This document shows, piece after piece, positions 14,415-19,956 of a DNA stretch of 24,909 nt; within the stretch, counting starts at the first letter, position 1; the number at the start of each line of letters is the position of its first letter. The notes under the pieces are model-generated. The model made no database searches. It was not told where the DNA came from and worked only from the letters and a program-made list of their open reading frames with translations. Position numbers and translations under genes: made by a program. The stretch is taken from IMG/VR virus record IMGVR_UViG_3300021469_000007, positions 1-24,909 of that record. One strand, given 5' to 3'. Origin of the DNA: a virus.

Positions 14415-14995
14415 TTAAACCACCTCTCCCTAAGTTTTCGAACATACAAATACGTGAAAAACGTAAATGACAAAATGGTTCCAAAAGTCGAAATATACAT
14501 CAAATAATCATATATCCAATCAAACCCAGCGAAAGCCAACATCTCACAGAAACCATAAACACCCTGCGCCACAGCATTAGTCATCAAAGCAAACTTATCA
14601 TCAATATCCTGCCCAGGACGTAAAGCTAAAAGTAAGTAAAGAATAGTAACTGATAATCCACCCATCAAAGCCACAACAATAATCTTCCAATAACCACCCA
14701 CCGGTAAAACAGTGGGAAAAACAGCAGCACCCGATGGTAATAACTTAATATAACCATCACCACCAAACATGATTAAAACAAGTAAATGTCCAAATTCATG
14801 AACTGGCAATGTCATCGCCCAAAAAATCAAGTAACAATAGACAAAAATTAGCATATTAAAAATTGTAGGCCGACGAGCAGCAAGTAAAATTAATTTTTCT
14901 CTACTGAAAACATCATGTTTTATAGTTTTTAACTTATAAATAACTAAACTTATAACACAGGCTATCCAAATATGAAGCAAAATAAAATCAACCAT
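14411..14995 (-). CDS. Membrane metalloprotease, HExxH (M50/S2P-like)
   Basis: About 194 residues from ATG 14995, chosen because GGTGAT lies 4 nt upstream; ATG 15007 is upstream but unsupported. It has five to six hydrophobic segments. The zinc motif HEFGH (about residues 66-70) lies at the end of a membrane segment, with GGDGYIKLLPSGAAVFP after it and ALMGGLSVTILYLLLAL further on, as in M50B-type intramembrane proteases. It would cut proteins inside or at the membrane. First in a minus operon with two holin-like genes and a transglutaminase-like peptidase. Substrate unknown: a holin, a host membrane regulator or an envelope protein are possible. Confidence 0.72.
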   Translation of the reverse strand: MVDFILLHIWIACVISLVIYKLKTIKHDVFSREKLILLAARRPTIFNMLIFVYCYLIFWAMTLPVHEFGHLLVLIMFGGDGYIKLLPSGAAVFPTVLPVGGYWKIIVVALMGGLSVTILYLLLALRPGQDIDDKFALMTNAVAQGVYGFCEMLAFAGFDWIYDYLMYISTFGTILSFTFFTYLYVRKLRERWFK

Positions 14996-15000
14996 GAATA

Positions 15001-15027
15001 TCACCATAAAAGAGGGGCGTTAATCAT
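15001..15027 (-). CDS. Possible 8-residue leader peptide
   Basis: On the minus strand, AGGAGG lies 8 nt before ATG 15027, which starts an eight-codon frame MINAPLLW and ends with TGA at 15001-15003. That TGA is part of the GGTGAT ribosome site of the metalloprotease gene, so translation of the leader could control the next start. The leader's own SD falls in the 3' arm of a hairpin. Short frames occur by chance, so this is tentative. Confidence 0.35.
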   Translation of the reverse strand: MINAPLLW

Positions 15028-15034
15028 GGACGTT

Positions 15035-15049
15035 GCCTCCTCTGGAGGC
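15035..15049 (-). promoter_or_regulatory. 5' UTR hairpin that masks a Shine-Dalgarno site
   Basis: On the minus strand GCCTCC-AGA-GGAGGC is a perfect 6-bp stem with a 3-nt loop. The 3' arm is the SD of the leader frame. An alternative pairing exists between GGGGC (15052-15048) and GCCCC (15018-15014), which would break the hairpin. This GC-rich block stands out against the AT-rich surroundings and lies between the copy-2 promoter element and the metalloprotease gene. Confidence 0.5.
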
Positions 15050-15073
15050 CCCGTAACCCACTGGGCCCTCATT

Positions 15074-15103
15074 AATATATGGATTGTCCATAAATAAAAC
15101 AAG
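15074..15103 (-). promoter_or_regulatory. Promoter/operator-like element before the egress cassette (copy 2)
   Basis: The second copy of the 29-nt element (also at 10334-10362), with a single difference. On the minus strand it contains TTTTATTTATGG and the palindrome TATGGACAATCCATA (15092-15078). It lies about 80 nt upstream of the metalloprotease start, facing the same way as copy 1 faces the portal gene. A shared activator or repressor of late genes is the simplest reading. Confidence 0.55.
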
Positions 15104-15140
15104 ATTTCCATGTTGTTTCCTTAAATTCCTAATGGAAATA

Positions 15141-15186
15141 GAAACGTTTATATACTTATTCCAATATACCATTACACAAGGTGTAA
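15141..15186 (+). promoter_or_regulatory. Archaeal promoter with operator for the 15190 operon
   Basis: A purine-rich BRE-like GAAAC precedes the TATA box GTTTATATA (15146-15154). About 25 nt downstream lies the inverted repeat TTACAC-AAG-GTGTAA (15172-15186), which overlaps the expected transcript start and contains the SD (AAGGTG). ATG follows at 15190. The same arrangement occurs at 16200-16238, so both promoters are probably controlled together. Confidence 0.75.
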
Positions 15187-15189
15187 AAA

Positions 15190-15519
15190 ATGACGATTGA
15201 ATTATATCTAAGTTTTAAAGACGCTGAAAAACAAGCCAAACGTTATGAAGAAATAACACAAGGAACAATAAAATTCAAACCAATTAAAGTCAAAATAACT
15301 GATTGGAAAACACTATACTCAGCAGGAGGAACAATAATATTACCACAGTATGAAGGCAGTTTTCTAGAACGAAGCAGTGACGAGCAAGACTTAAAAGACT
15401 TTCAAGAAGAACAAAAACATATTTACATCTTAATCAGTTACGTGCCAGAAATAGATATTGATTGGCGACTAGAATGGCTTGAAGAATGTGGTTTAAAGGT
15501 GGTTGAAAATGGGAACTAG
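15190..15519 (+). CDS. Unknown protein, first gene of plus-strand operon
   Basis: A 109-residue soluble protein with ATG 15190 and AAGGTG 5 nt upstream. The N-terminus (MTIELYLSFKDAEKQAKRYE) looks like a strand-helix unit, a beta-rich middle follows (IKFKPIKVKITDWKTLYSAGG, then TIILPQYEG), and the end has ILISYVPEIDID and WRLEWLEECGLKVVE. This resembles a small alpha/beta fold but I recognise no family. It overlaps the next gene by 11 nt, so both are translated from one message under the operator-bearing promoter. Confidence 0.65.
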   Translation: MTIELYLSFKDAEKQAKRYEEITQGTIKFKPIKVKITDWKTLYSAGGTIILPQYEGSFLERSSDEQDLKDFQEEQKHIYILISYVPEIDIDWRLEWLEECGLKVVENGN

Positions 15520-15985
15520 AGGATTAATATTCATAAGAAAAAAATATCATGCTGAAAATGGAAGTTATTATGTCTATAAGGGAATATACAATCACATGGA
15601 TAGTTACCCAACTTTTCTTGGAATGAAACTATACTTAAAGATGCGTGAATATGGAATAAAAGAAGGACTAAACAGATTAAATTATAACTCAGAAGGAATA
15701 GAAGAATTTGAAAAATATCTTTTAAGTGGAGAATTCAACGGTGAAAATGAAACAATATACTTAACTGAAAGTGTTATTGATTATCTATTTCATGAATGGA
15801 TCTATGTAATAGATAAAACAGGATTCGAAATCTGGAAATCAAGTAATGATGAAAAAAGACTATATTATGTATCATGGATAAGTATCTTTCATACACCTGA
15901 AGAGGTAAAAAATAGATTGTTATTCAGCCAAATGATGGGTTCAGCACTTGAAAGAATAACGTTAAGAGAATTACCGAGAAGGTGA
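15509..15985 (+). CDS. MGTRGL-type phage protein, function unknown
   Basis: A 158-residue protein from ATG 15509 (GGTGG upstream; TTG 15503 rejected). The N-terminus MGTRGLIFIRKK followed by GIYNHMDSYPTFLG is a recurring pattern in uncharacterised phage proteins, where it usually reads MGTRG...YNHWDSYP. The rest is alpha/beta with ETIYLTESVIDYLFHEWIYVID and WISIFHTPEEV. No catalytic motif is clear. It overlaps the preceding gene and is followed 6 nt later by a small zinc-ribbon gene. Confidence 0.68.
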   Translation: MGTRGLIFIRKKYHAENGSYYVYKGIYNHMDSYPTFLGMKLYLKMREYGIKEGLNRLNYNSEGIEEFEKYLLSGEFNGENETIYLTESVIDYLFHEWIYVIDKTGFEIWKSSNDEKRLYYVSWISIFHTPEEVKNRLLFSQMMGSALERITLRELPRR

Positions 15986-15991
15986 AAACTC

Positions 15992-16156
15992 ATGCCCAAA
16001 TGTCGAAATTGTGGAAAAATATATAGTTGGAGAGAAGCTGAAGAAAAAGAAATATCGTTAAATGGTTGTCGATATTATTGTTCATGGGAGTGTTGTCTAG
16101 AACATTATCTTGCTCTCGGTGGCCGAGAAGAAGATTTGAAATGTCCATGTTTTTAA
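15992..16156 (+). CDS. Small cysteine-rich zinc-binding protein
   Basis: A 54-residue protein, MPKCRNCGKIYSWREAEEKE and onward, with ATG 15992 and GGTGA 7 nt upstream. Cys pairs CRNC and later CSWECC and CPC suggest one or two zinc sites. It is the last gene before a T-rich stretch that likely ends the first plus operon. Probable nucleic acid or protein adaptor. Confidence 0.65.
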   Translation: MPKCRNCGKIYSWREAEEKEISLNGCRYYCSWECCLEHYLALGGREEDLKCPCF

Positions 16157-16170
16157 TTTTCTAAATATAT

Positions 16171-16187
16171 TCCTTTTTTTCTATTTG
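16171..16187 (+). terminator. T-rich terminator of the first plus operon
   Basis: Just after the zinc-ribbon gene the plus strand reads TCCTTTTTTTCTATTTG. A run of seven T without a hairpin is the usual archaeal intrinsic end. A new promoter begins about 10 nt later, which supports termination here. Confidence 0.5.
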
Positions 16188-16191
16188 TATT

Positions 16192-16238
16192 CCAAAAGGT
16201 TTAAATATATATTCTAATATATATTACACTAGGTGTAA
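16192..16238 (+). promoter_or_regulatory. Archaeal promoter with operator for the 16242 operon
   Basis: BRE-like CCAAAAGG precedes the TATA box TTTAAATATAT (16200-16210). The inverted repeat TTACAC-TAG-GTGTAA (16224-16238) overlaps the expected start site and SD, 3 nt before ATG 16242. From the TATA box to the ATG it closely matches the promoter at 15146-15190, including AATATA and GGTGTAAAAAATG. Confidence 0.75.
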
Positions 16239-16241
16239 AAA

Positions 16242-16418
16242 ATGGTTGTTAAATGTAGTAAATGTGAAAAATGTCGTTTCTTCGTCAACAAATATCAATA
16301 TTGCACAGTTCTAGATTGTCACCCAGATCCACATATGAAATGTCATAGATTTGAACCTAAAAACAATAATGAAAGAGAATTACTCATACTAGCAAAAAGT
16401 TACGGGTGGAAAAAATGA
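16242..16418 (+). CDS. Small cysteine-rich zinc-binding protein
   Basis: A 58-residue protein from ATG 16242, AGGTG upstream. It has seven Cys and three His in the first 40 residues (CSKCEKCRFF, YCTVLDCHPDPHMKCH), suited to zinc or an iron-sulfur cluster. The stop overlaps the start of the radical-SAM-like gene (ATGA), so the two are coupled; it might be an accessory protein of that enzyme. Confidence 0.65.
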   Translation: MVVKCSKCEKCRFFVNKYQYCTVLDCHPDPHMKCHRFEPKNNNERELLILAKSYGWKK

Positions 16419-17113
16419 CGAGAATGTTTAAATTCATAACGAAAACATGGAACCCAATTGTCGGCTGTTACCACAATTGTTACGGTAAATGTTGGGCCAT
16501 GATAATGGCTAAAAGACGTAAAAATCAATGTAAACTTTGCTATCAATTCAAACCACATCTACATCCTGAGAGATTAAAACCCTTTAAACCACGTAAACCA
16601 ACATTAATATTCACAGTCTCAATGGGTGACTTATTCGGCCAATGGGTTCCAAGCGATTGGATACATGCTGTATTAGACGTTATGAATAAAAGTAACAAGA
16701 AAGTGACGTTTTTCCTAGAAACAAAAAATCCACGAGGATACATAGACTATACTAAATATTTCCCTGAAAAAATAATTCTATCAACAACCATTGAAACAAA
16801 TCGCAATTACAAAGTCTCACATGCACCACCAACAATTGAGCGATATTCAATAATGAAAAAATTTTTCAGAAACTTTAAAAAACACATTAGCATCGAACCA
16901 ATACTAGATTTTGACCACGATGAACTTGTAAAATGGATCTGCCACATAAACCCTGAAAACTCATTCTATGACATTTCAATTGGATACGACAATTATAACA
17001 ACAAGTTACCTGAACCTTCATTAAAGAAAACTTTAAAACTAAAAACAACACTTGAATCACTAGGATTCAAAGTTGAAATAAAAAGTTTACGAAAAGCATG
17101 GTGGGAGAAATAA
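16415..17113 (+). CDS. Gp37/Gp68-like (DUF5131) radical-SAM-type protein
   Basis: A 232-residue protein from ATG 16415 (GGGTGG upstream; GTG 16406 rejected). It matches phage Gp37/Gp68 family features: KTWNPIVGCYHNCYGKCWAM at the start, PTLIFTVSMGDLFGQWVP, TFFLETKNPRGY, IILSTTIETNRNY and HISIEPILDFD. The spacing C-x3-C-x3-C (residues 18, 22 and 26) is the radical SAM 4Fe-4S signature. The reaction is unknown; members are proposed to act on nucleotides or DNA. It is coupled to the cysteine-rich gene upstream and followed by three small genes. Confidence 0.8.
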   Translation: MTRMFKFITKTWNPIVGCYHNCYGKCWAMIMAKRRKNQCKLCYQFKPHLHPERLKPFKPRKPTLIFTVSMGDLFGQWVPSDWIHAVLDVMNKSNKKVTFFLETKNPRGYIDYTKYFPEKIILSTTIETNRNYKVSHAPPTIERYSIMKKFFRNFKKHISIEPILDFDHDELVKWICHINPENSFYDISIGYDNYNNKLPEPSLKKTLKLKTTLESLGFKVEIKSLRKAWWEK

Positions 17114-17114
17114 T

Positions 17115-17321
17115 ATGGCTAAATTGGTTGTCAAAACGGGTGTTGAAGATTTTTCAATTGTTTACGATTTAATGGTCTTTGTAGATGATATCATAGGTAA
17201 CTTTGTTTTTATTAAGATAACTAAATCAGATTTCCAGCACATCCTTGTTCTACATAAACGTGATTTTGAAAAAATGTTTGAGATTTATGAAGAATTAAAG
17301 AAAATAAGGGGGATTGAGTAA
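17115..17321 (+). CDS. Small protein, unknown
   Basis: A 68-residue protein from ATG 17115, 1 nt after the previous stop, with GGGAG upstream. Strand-rich first half (MAKLVVKTGVEDFSIVYDLM) and helical second half (LHKRDFEKMFEIYEELKKI). No family recognised. Its TAA overlaps the ATG of the ribbon-helix-helix gene by one base, so it may be co-translated with that regulator. Confidence 0.6.
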   Translation: MAKLVVKTGVEDFSIVYDLMVFVDDIIGNFVFIKITKSDFQHILVLHKRDFEKMFEIYEELKKIRGIE

Positions 17322-17485
17322 TGCCTGAGAAATATGTTACTATTAAGATTAAAGAGAGTGTTTATAAGAAACTTTTAAAACTTATTAGTGAACTGCAAGA
17401 AGAAAGAGGCCGTAAAGTAAGTTTCAGTAAAGCAATTGAATATTTGTTTGAAAGAATTGAAGAAATACTGAAAACTGAATATTAA
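17321..17485 (+). CDS. Ribbon-helix-helix DNA-binding protein
   Basis: A 54-residue protein from ATG 17321 (GGGGG upstream). The pattern is a short strand KYVTIKIKESVYKKL, a helix KLLKLISELQEERG, a turn and a second helix VSFSKAIEYLFERIEEIL, which is the MetJ/Arc/CopG fold. Dimers insert the paired strands into the DNA major groove at short inverted or tandem sites. It lies in the operon whose promoter carries TTACAC-N3-GTGTAA and so is the obvious candidate for binding both copies (15172 and 16224). Confidence 0.78.
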   Translation: MPEKYVTIKIKESVYKKLLKLISELQEERGRKVSFSKAIEYLFERIEEILKTEY

Positions 17486-17498
17486 AATGGTGAAAATA

Positions 17499-17639
17499 AT
17501 GAAAGAAATTGTCTTTAAAATAATAATAAAAAGTGAAAAAGTACCCCGCTTCATAATGGATAGATTTGCTGAAATACTGGTTTGGGCCGATGAAAAGGGA
17601 ATTTTACTTGAACATGAAATGACTGCAAAAGAAAAATAA
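17499..17639 (+). CDS. Small protein, unknown, last gene of plus operon
   Basis: A 46-residue protein from ATG 17499 with GGTGA upstream (ATG 17487 is part of the leader to that SD). Sequence MKEIVFKIIIKSEKVPRFIM followed by an acidic helix DRFAEILVWADEKG. It resembles small strand-helix proteins found beside regulators but has no known family. It ends 2 nt before the stop of the convergent minus gene. Confidence 0.55.
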   Translation: MKEIVFKIIIKSEKVPRFIMDRFAEILVWADEKGILLEHEMTAKEK

Positions 17640-17664
17640 TTTATTTTCTATTTTTTTGTTTAAA
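17640..17664 (+). terminator. T-rich terminator at convergent gene ends
   Basis: Downstream of TAA 17639 the plus strand reads TTTATTTTCTATTTTTTTG, a T-rich stretch suited to archaeal termination. It lies within the 3' end of the minus gene. On the minus strand the message from that gene meets TTATTTTTCTTTTG just past its stop, so transcripts from both sides could end here. Confidence 0.5.
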
Positions 17665-18024
17665 TCGTTCTAGGTCTAGGGCTGCTTTTATTCTTAGGTT
17701 TCCATGTTCATCTTTCACAATGCTTAATGGATGTGTGTAGCGGGAATATCTTTGTTTAGCTTTACTTATTCGCCATAGATATCTCATTTTAATGCGATTA
17801 CACTTACTATACCACCGCATATACTTCCTCATATATTCCCGTAATTTTTCACGACAACGTTCACGATATCTAGGCATGTATTCCCGCATATACTCACGCA
17901 TATATTTTTTCCGGTATTCTCTTTGGCATTCATCACATCTAATTGCTGGTCCACGCTTACGGAAAATTTTAAAACAAACCCTACAAATTCGGCCCGGAAC
18001 AACTTTCAAAATAAGCTTAACCAA
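17641..18024 (-). CDS. Zinc-finger protein with Tyr/Arg/Met repeat helix
   Basis: A 127-residue protein from TTG 18024 (GGGGTG 8 nt upstream). It begins with a four-Cys knuckle (CRVCFKIF and CDEC) followed by a strongly basic helix with the repeat REYM/RKYM (KKYMREYMREYMPRYRE and KLREYMRKYMRWYSKC). Such zinc knuckle plus basic repeat proteins are common in phage genomes and probably bind nucleic acid; I see no HNH nuclease residues. It is the last gene of the long minus operon. Confidence 0.62.
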   Translation of the reverse strand: MVKLILKVVPGRICRVCFKIFRKRGPAIRCDECQREYRKKYMREYMREYMPRYRERCREKLREYMRKYMRWYSKCNRIKMRYLWRISKAKQRYSRYTHPLSIVKDEHGNLRIKAALDLERFKQKNRK

Positions 18025-18335
18025 TTATTTTTCACCCCAAATCCATGTTTTCTCTCACTTCTTTTTTCAAGTAATTTTTCAACAATTTCACTTTGAATAA
18101 TAAGATAAAAGTAAGCACCAAAAACAGCATGAACTAAACCACAAACCGGACAAACTAATTCTCTAAGAATATCACTGCCCTGATAAAAAACATTTCTAAG
18201 TCTAATTTTACACTCAATACAATGCGTTAAACGAGCCTCAATAAACTCACGTTCATACGGGCCAACAACAACTTTATAAGTAAAACCACCTTGACCAATA
18301 ACAGTAATGAAATGTTGTTTTTTCTCAGTCCTCAT
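18006..18335 (-). CDS. Zinc-ribbon protein, unknown
   Basis: A 109-residue protein from ATG 18335; an unusually G-rich leader (GGGGGTG) supplies the SD. Two Cys pairs (CIEC at about 38-41 and CPVC at about 63-66) make a zinc ribbon between a beta-rich N-terminus (FITVIGQGGFTYKVVVGPYE) and a hydrophobic helix FGAYFYLIIQSEIVEKLLE with a basic end. It overlaps the following gene start by 19 nt. No specific family. Confidence 0.6.
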   Translation of the reverse strand: MRTEKKQHFITVIGQGGFTYKVVVGPYEREFIEARLTHCIECKIRLRNVFYQGSDILRELVCPVCGLVHAVFGAYFYLIIQSEIVEKLLEKRSERKHGFGVKNNWLSLF

Positions 18336-18375
18336 TTTGACACCCCCCACCCCCTATTTTTCGGGAAAAAGTTTT

Positions 18376-18819
18376 TCATATCGTAACACCATATTGAATT
18401 ACAATAACACCTTGTTTTCTCATGAATTTTACAACTTCAGTATTATCTTCAAAATAAACGTTAATACCCAATTCACGTATTTTCTTCACTTTTTCTTTGG
18501 CAACATATTCATACCAACTTTGAAGTTTCATGTTTCTCCAATCTTTTAAACAAAGAACATGCAACTCAAATTCAGGATAAAATTTTTTACACCACTTTTC
18601 TGTTATTTCTTTTACTCTTTCCGGCCTTCCGGTAATAATTACACCTTCATCATCTTCATGAAGAAATAAACGAGGATTTAACAATGGTTTTCTATTTCTA
18701 TAATACCACATTTCAACAATTTTTCTAGTTTTTTCATCTTTTATTCTACCTATCCATGCCAACAATGCTTTATCAACATCACATAAAACACCATCCAAAT
18801 CAAAACCAATCCTCAACAT
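18376..18819 (-). CDS. HAD-family phosphatase
   Basis: A 147-residue HAD hydrolase from ATG 18819. Motif I is FDLDGVLCDVD (nucleophile Asp and acid Asp), motif II IITGRPE, and motif IV YFEDN. The small helical cap lies between motifs I and II. Size and motifs resemble 5'-nucleotidases and polynucleotide phosphatases, so nucleotide salvage or DNA/RNA end repair are likely roles. Its SD (GGAGGTGG) overlaps the last codons of the Cas4-like gene, so the two are translationally coupled. Confidence 0.82.
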   Translation of the reverse strand: MLRIGFDLDGVLCDVDKALLAWIGRIKDEKTRKIVEMWYYRNRKPLLNPRLFLHEDDEGVIITGRPERVKEITEKWCKKFYPEFELHVLCLKDWRNMKLQSWYEYVAKEKVKKIRELGINVYFEDNTEVVKFMRKQGVIVIQYGVTI

Positions 18820-19556
18820 CCACCACCTCCAACTCTTTCACATTCTTCCCTGAATTCACAGGCTATGAAACATTGCCATTTCATTTCTTCATTCATCTTG
18901 GCTTCAGGTTCAGGTAACTCTTTAGCAAGTAAGTGATAATGAAGTCTAACTATACGGTCAAGAAGAAAAATAAATTTTTCAAAATCATATTTTACGAGAA
19001 ATGTTTTTGTTTGGAGATCCATTTTAGAAACATAAACTATGGCTCCGAGTTTTATGTTTAGAGCGTGAAGATATAAGATTAATTGGTCTATATGTTCTTT
19101 ATATGGTAATTTAACTTCTTCCCATTTCCATTTTTTCTTATTAAATTTACTGAAAGACTTTATACTTTTAACTTCAATAACGATTTTTTCATTATAACCT
19201 TGAATTATTATGATGTTGTCGAAACGGCCTTTAATTTTTAAATCTTTAAATGATAGTGTAAATTCACCTTCATTTTCAACAAGCTTAATGTTTTCACTTT
19301 TCTTAAGAACATTTTTAATAAACTCATGAATAATATTACCTGCATGAAAGATCCTGAGTTTTTCTTTGCTTATTTTCTTCGGCCCCAAAGTATAAAGATA
19401 ATATAGCCGTCTAAGGCAATACGGGATCATAGATGGATAATAAACACCGATTTTAAGTTCTTTTGTTTCACGTTCTAGATATTCGTCTATGGCTTGATTT
19501 ATAATATCGTTTAAATCAACTGTTAATATATCATCACTTTTTTGTTGTGTTATCAT
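18813..19556 (-). CDS. Cas4-like Fe-S exonuclease (PD-(D/E)xK)
   Basis: A 247-residue RecB-like nuclease from ATG 19556. Features in order: PYC (first cluster Cys, about 47), a conserved His in AGNIIHEF (about 77), GRFDN (Asp about 113), VIEVKS (Glu about 128 and Lys about 130), HIDQLILYLHAL (Gln and Tyr), then three Cys in CFIACEFREEC (about 229, 233 and 239). These give a complete nuclease site and a 4Fe-4S cluster. Viral Cas4 homologues act in DNA end processing or recombination. No CRISPR genes are nearby. The Gly4-Cys tail is encoded by the SD and start of the HAD gene. Confidence 0.88.
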   Translation of the reverse strand: MITQQKSDDILTVDLNDIINQAIDEYLERETKELKIGVYYPSMIPYCLRRLYYLYTLGPKKISKEKLRIFHAGNIIHEFIKNVLKKSENIKLVENEGEFTLSFKDLKIKGRFDNIIIIQGYNEKIVIEVKSIKSFSKFNKKKWKWEEVKLPYKEHIDQLILYLHALNIKLGAIVYVSKMDLQTKTFLVKYDFEKFIFLLDRIVRLHYHLLAKELPEPEAKMNEEMKWQCFIACEFREECERVGGGGC

Positions 19557-19956
19557 CACTATATCATCACCTTCTTTCTACGGGTATATCATCACGCTTT
19601 GATTGAAGTGATGATATTATATCATCATTTTTCAGAATAGGCCAGCTTGTTAATTTCAAGTATATTGTATTATTTTTTCTTTCAAGAGTTATTTTTCCCT
19701 CTAAAATTAACTGTTCAATTATTTTGTCGGGGTTTGTTATTCCGTTTGTTATACATGTTTTTATGAATGTTTGTTGTGTTATTCCTTCGGGTTGATATTT
19801 GTCTATTAGGTTGATGATCCAGCGTTTTAGACTTAAAGTATCTATATCTGTGGGGAGTGATGATATAATATCATCATTTTCTTGAGTGGGTGATGATATT
19901 TGTTTGGGTTTTAAGTGATGGTTTAATGATGATATTTGTGTTTGTTGTGATGATAT
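19528..19956. repeat. Iteron-like cluster of TGATGATAT motifs inside genes
   Basis: Ten close matches to [AG]TGATGATAT or its complement lie here: 19528-19537, 19550-19559 (one mismatch), 19561-19570, 19586-19595, 19608-19617, 19619-19628, 19857-19866, 19868-19877, 19890-19899 and 19947-19956, with an ATGATGATAT at 19926-19935 as well. Two pairs meet head-to-head with one base between (19608-19628 and 19857-19877), giving perfect 21-base palindromes. They span the 3' end of the AAA+ gene and the 5' end of the nuclease gene, in more than one reading frame. Candidate replication origin or protein-loading site. Confidence 0.75.

Noticed and set aside
15008-15070. Second tRNA in the GC-rich block upstream of the membrane protease
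   Set aside because: No T arm or acceptor pairing; explained better as a structured 5' leader.
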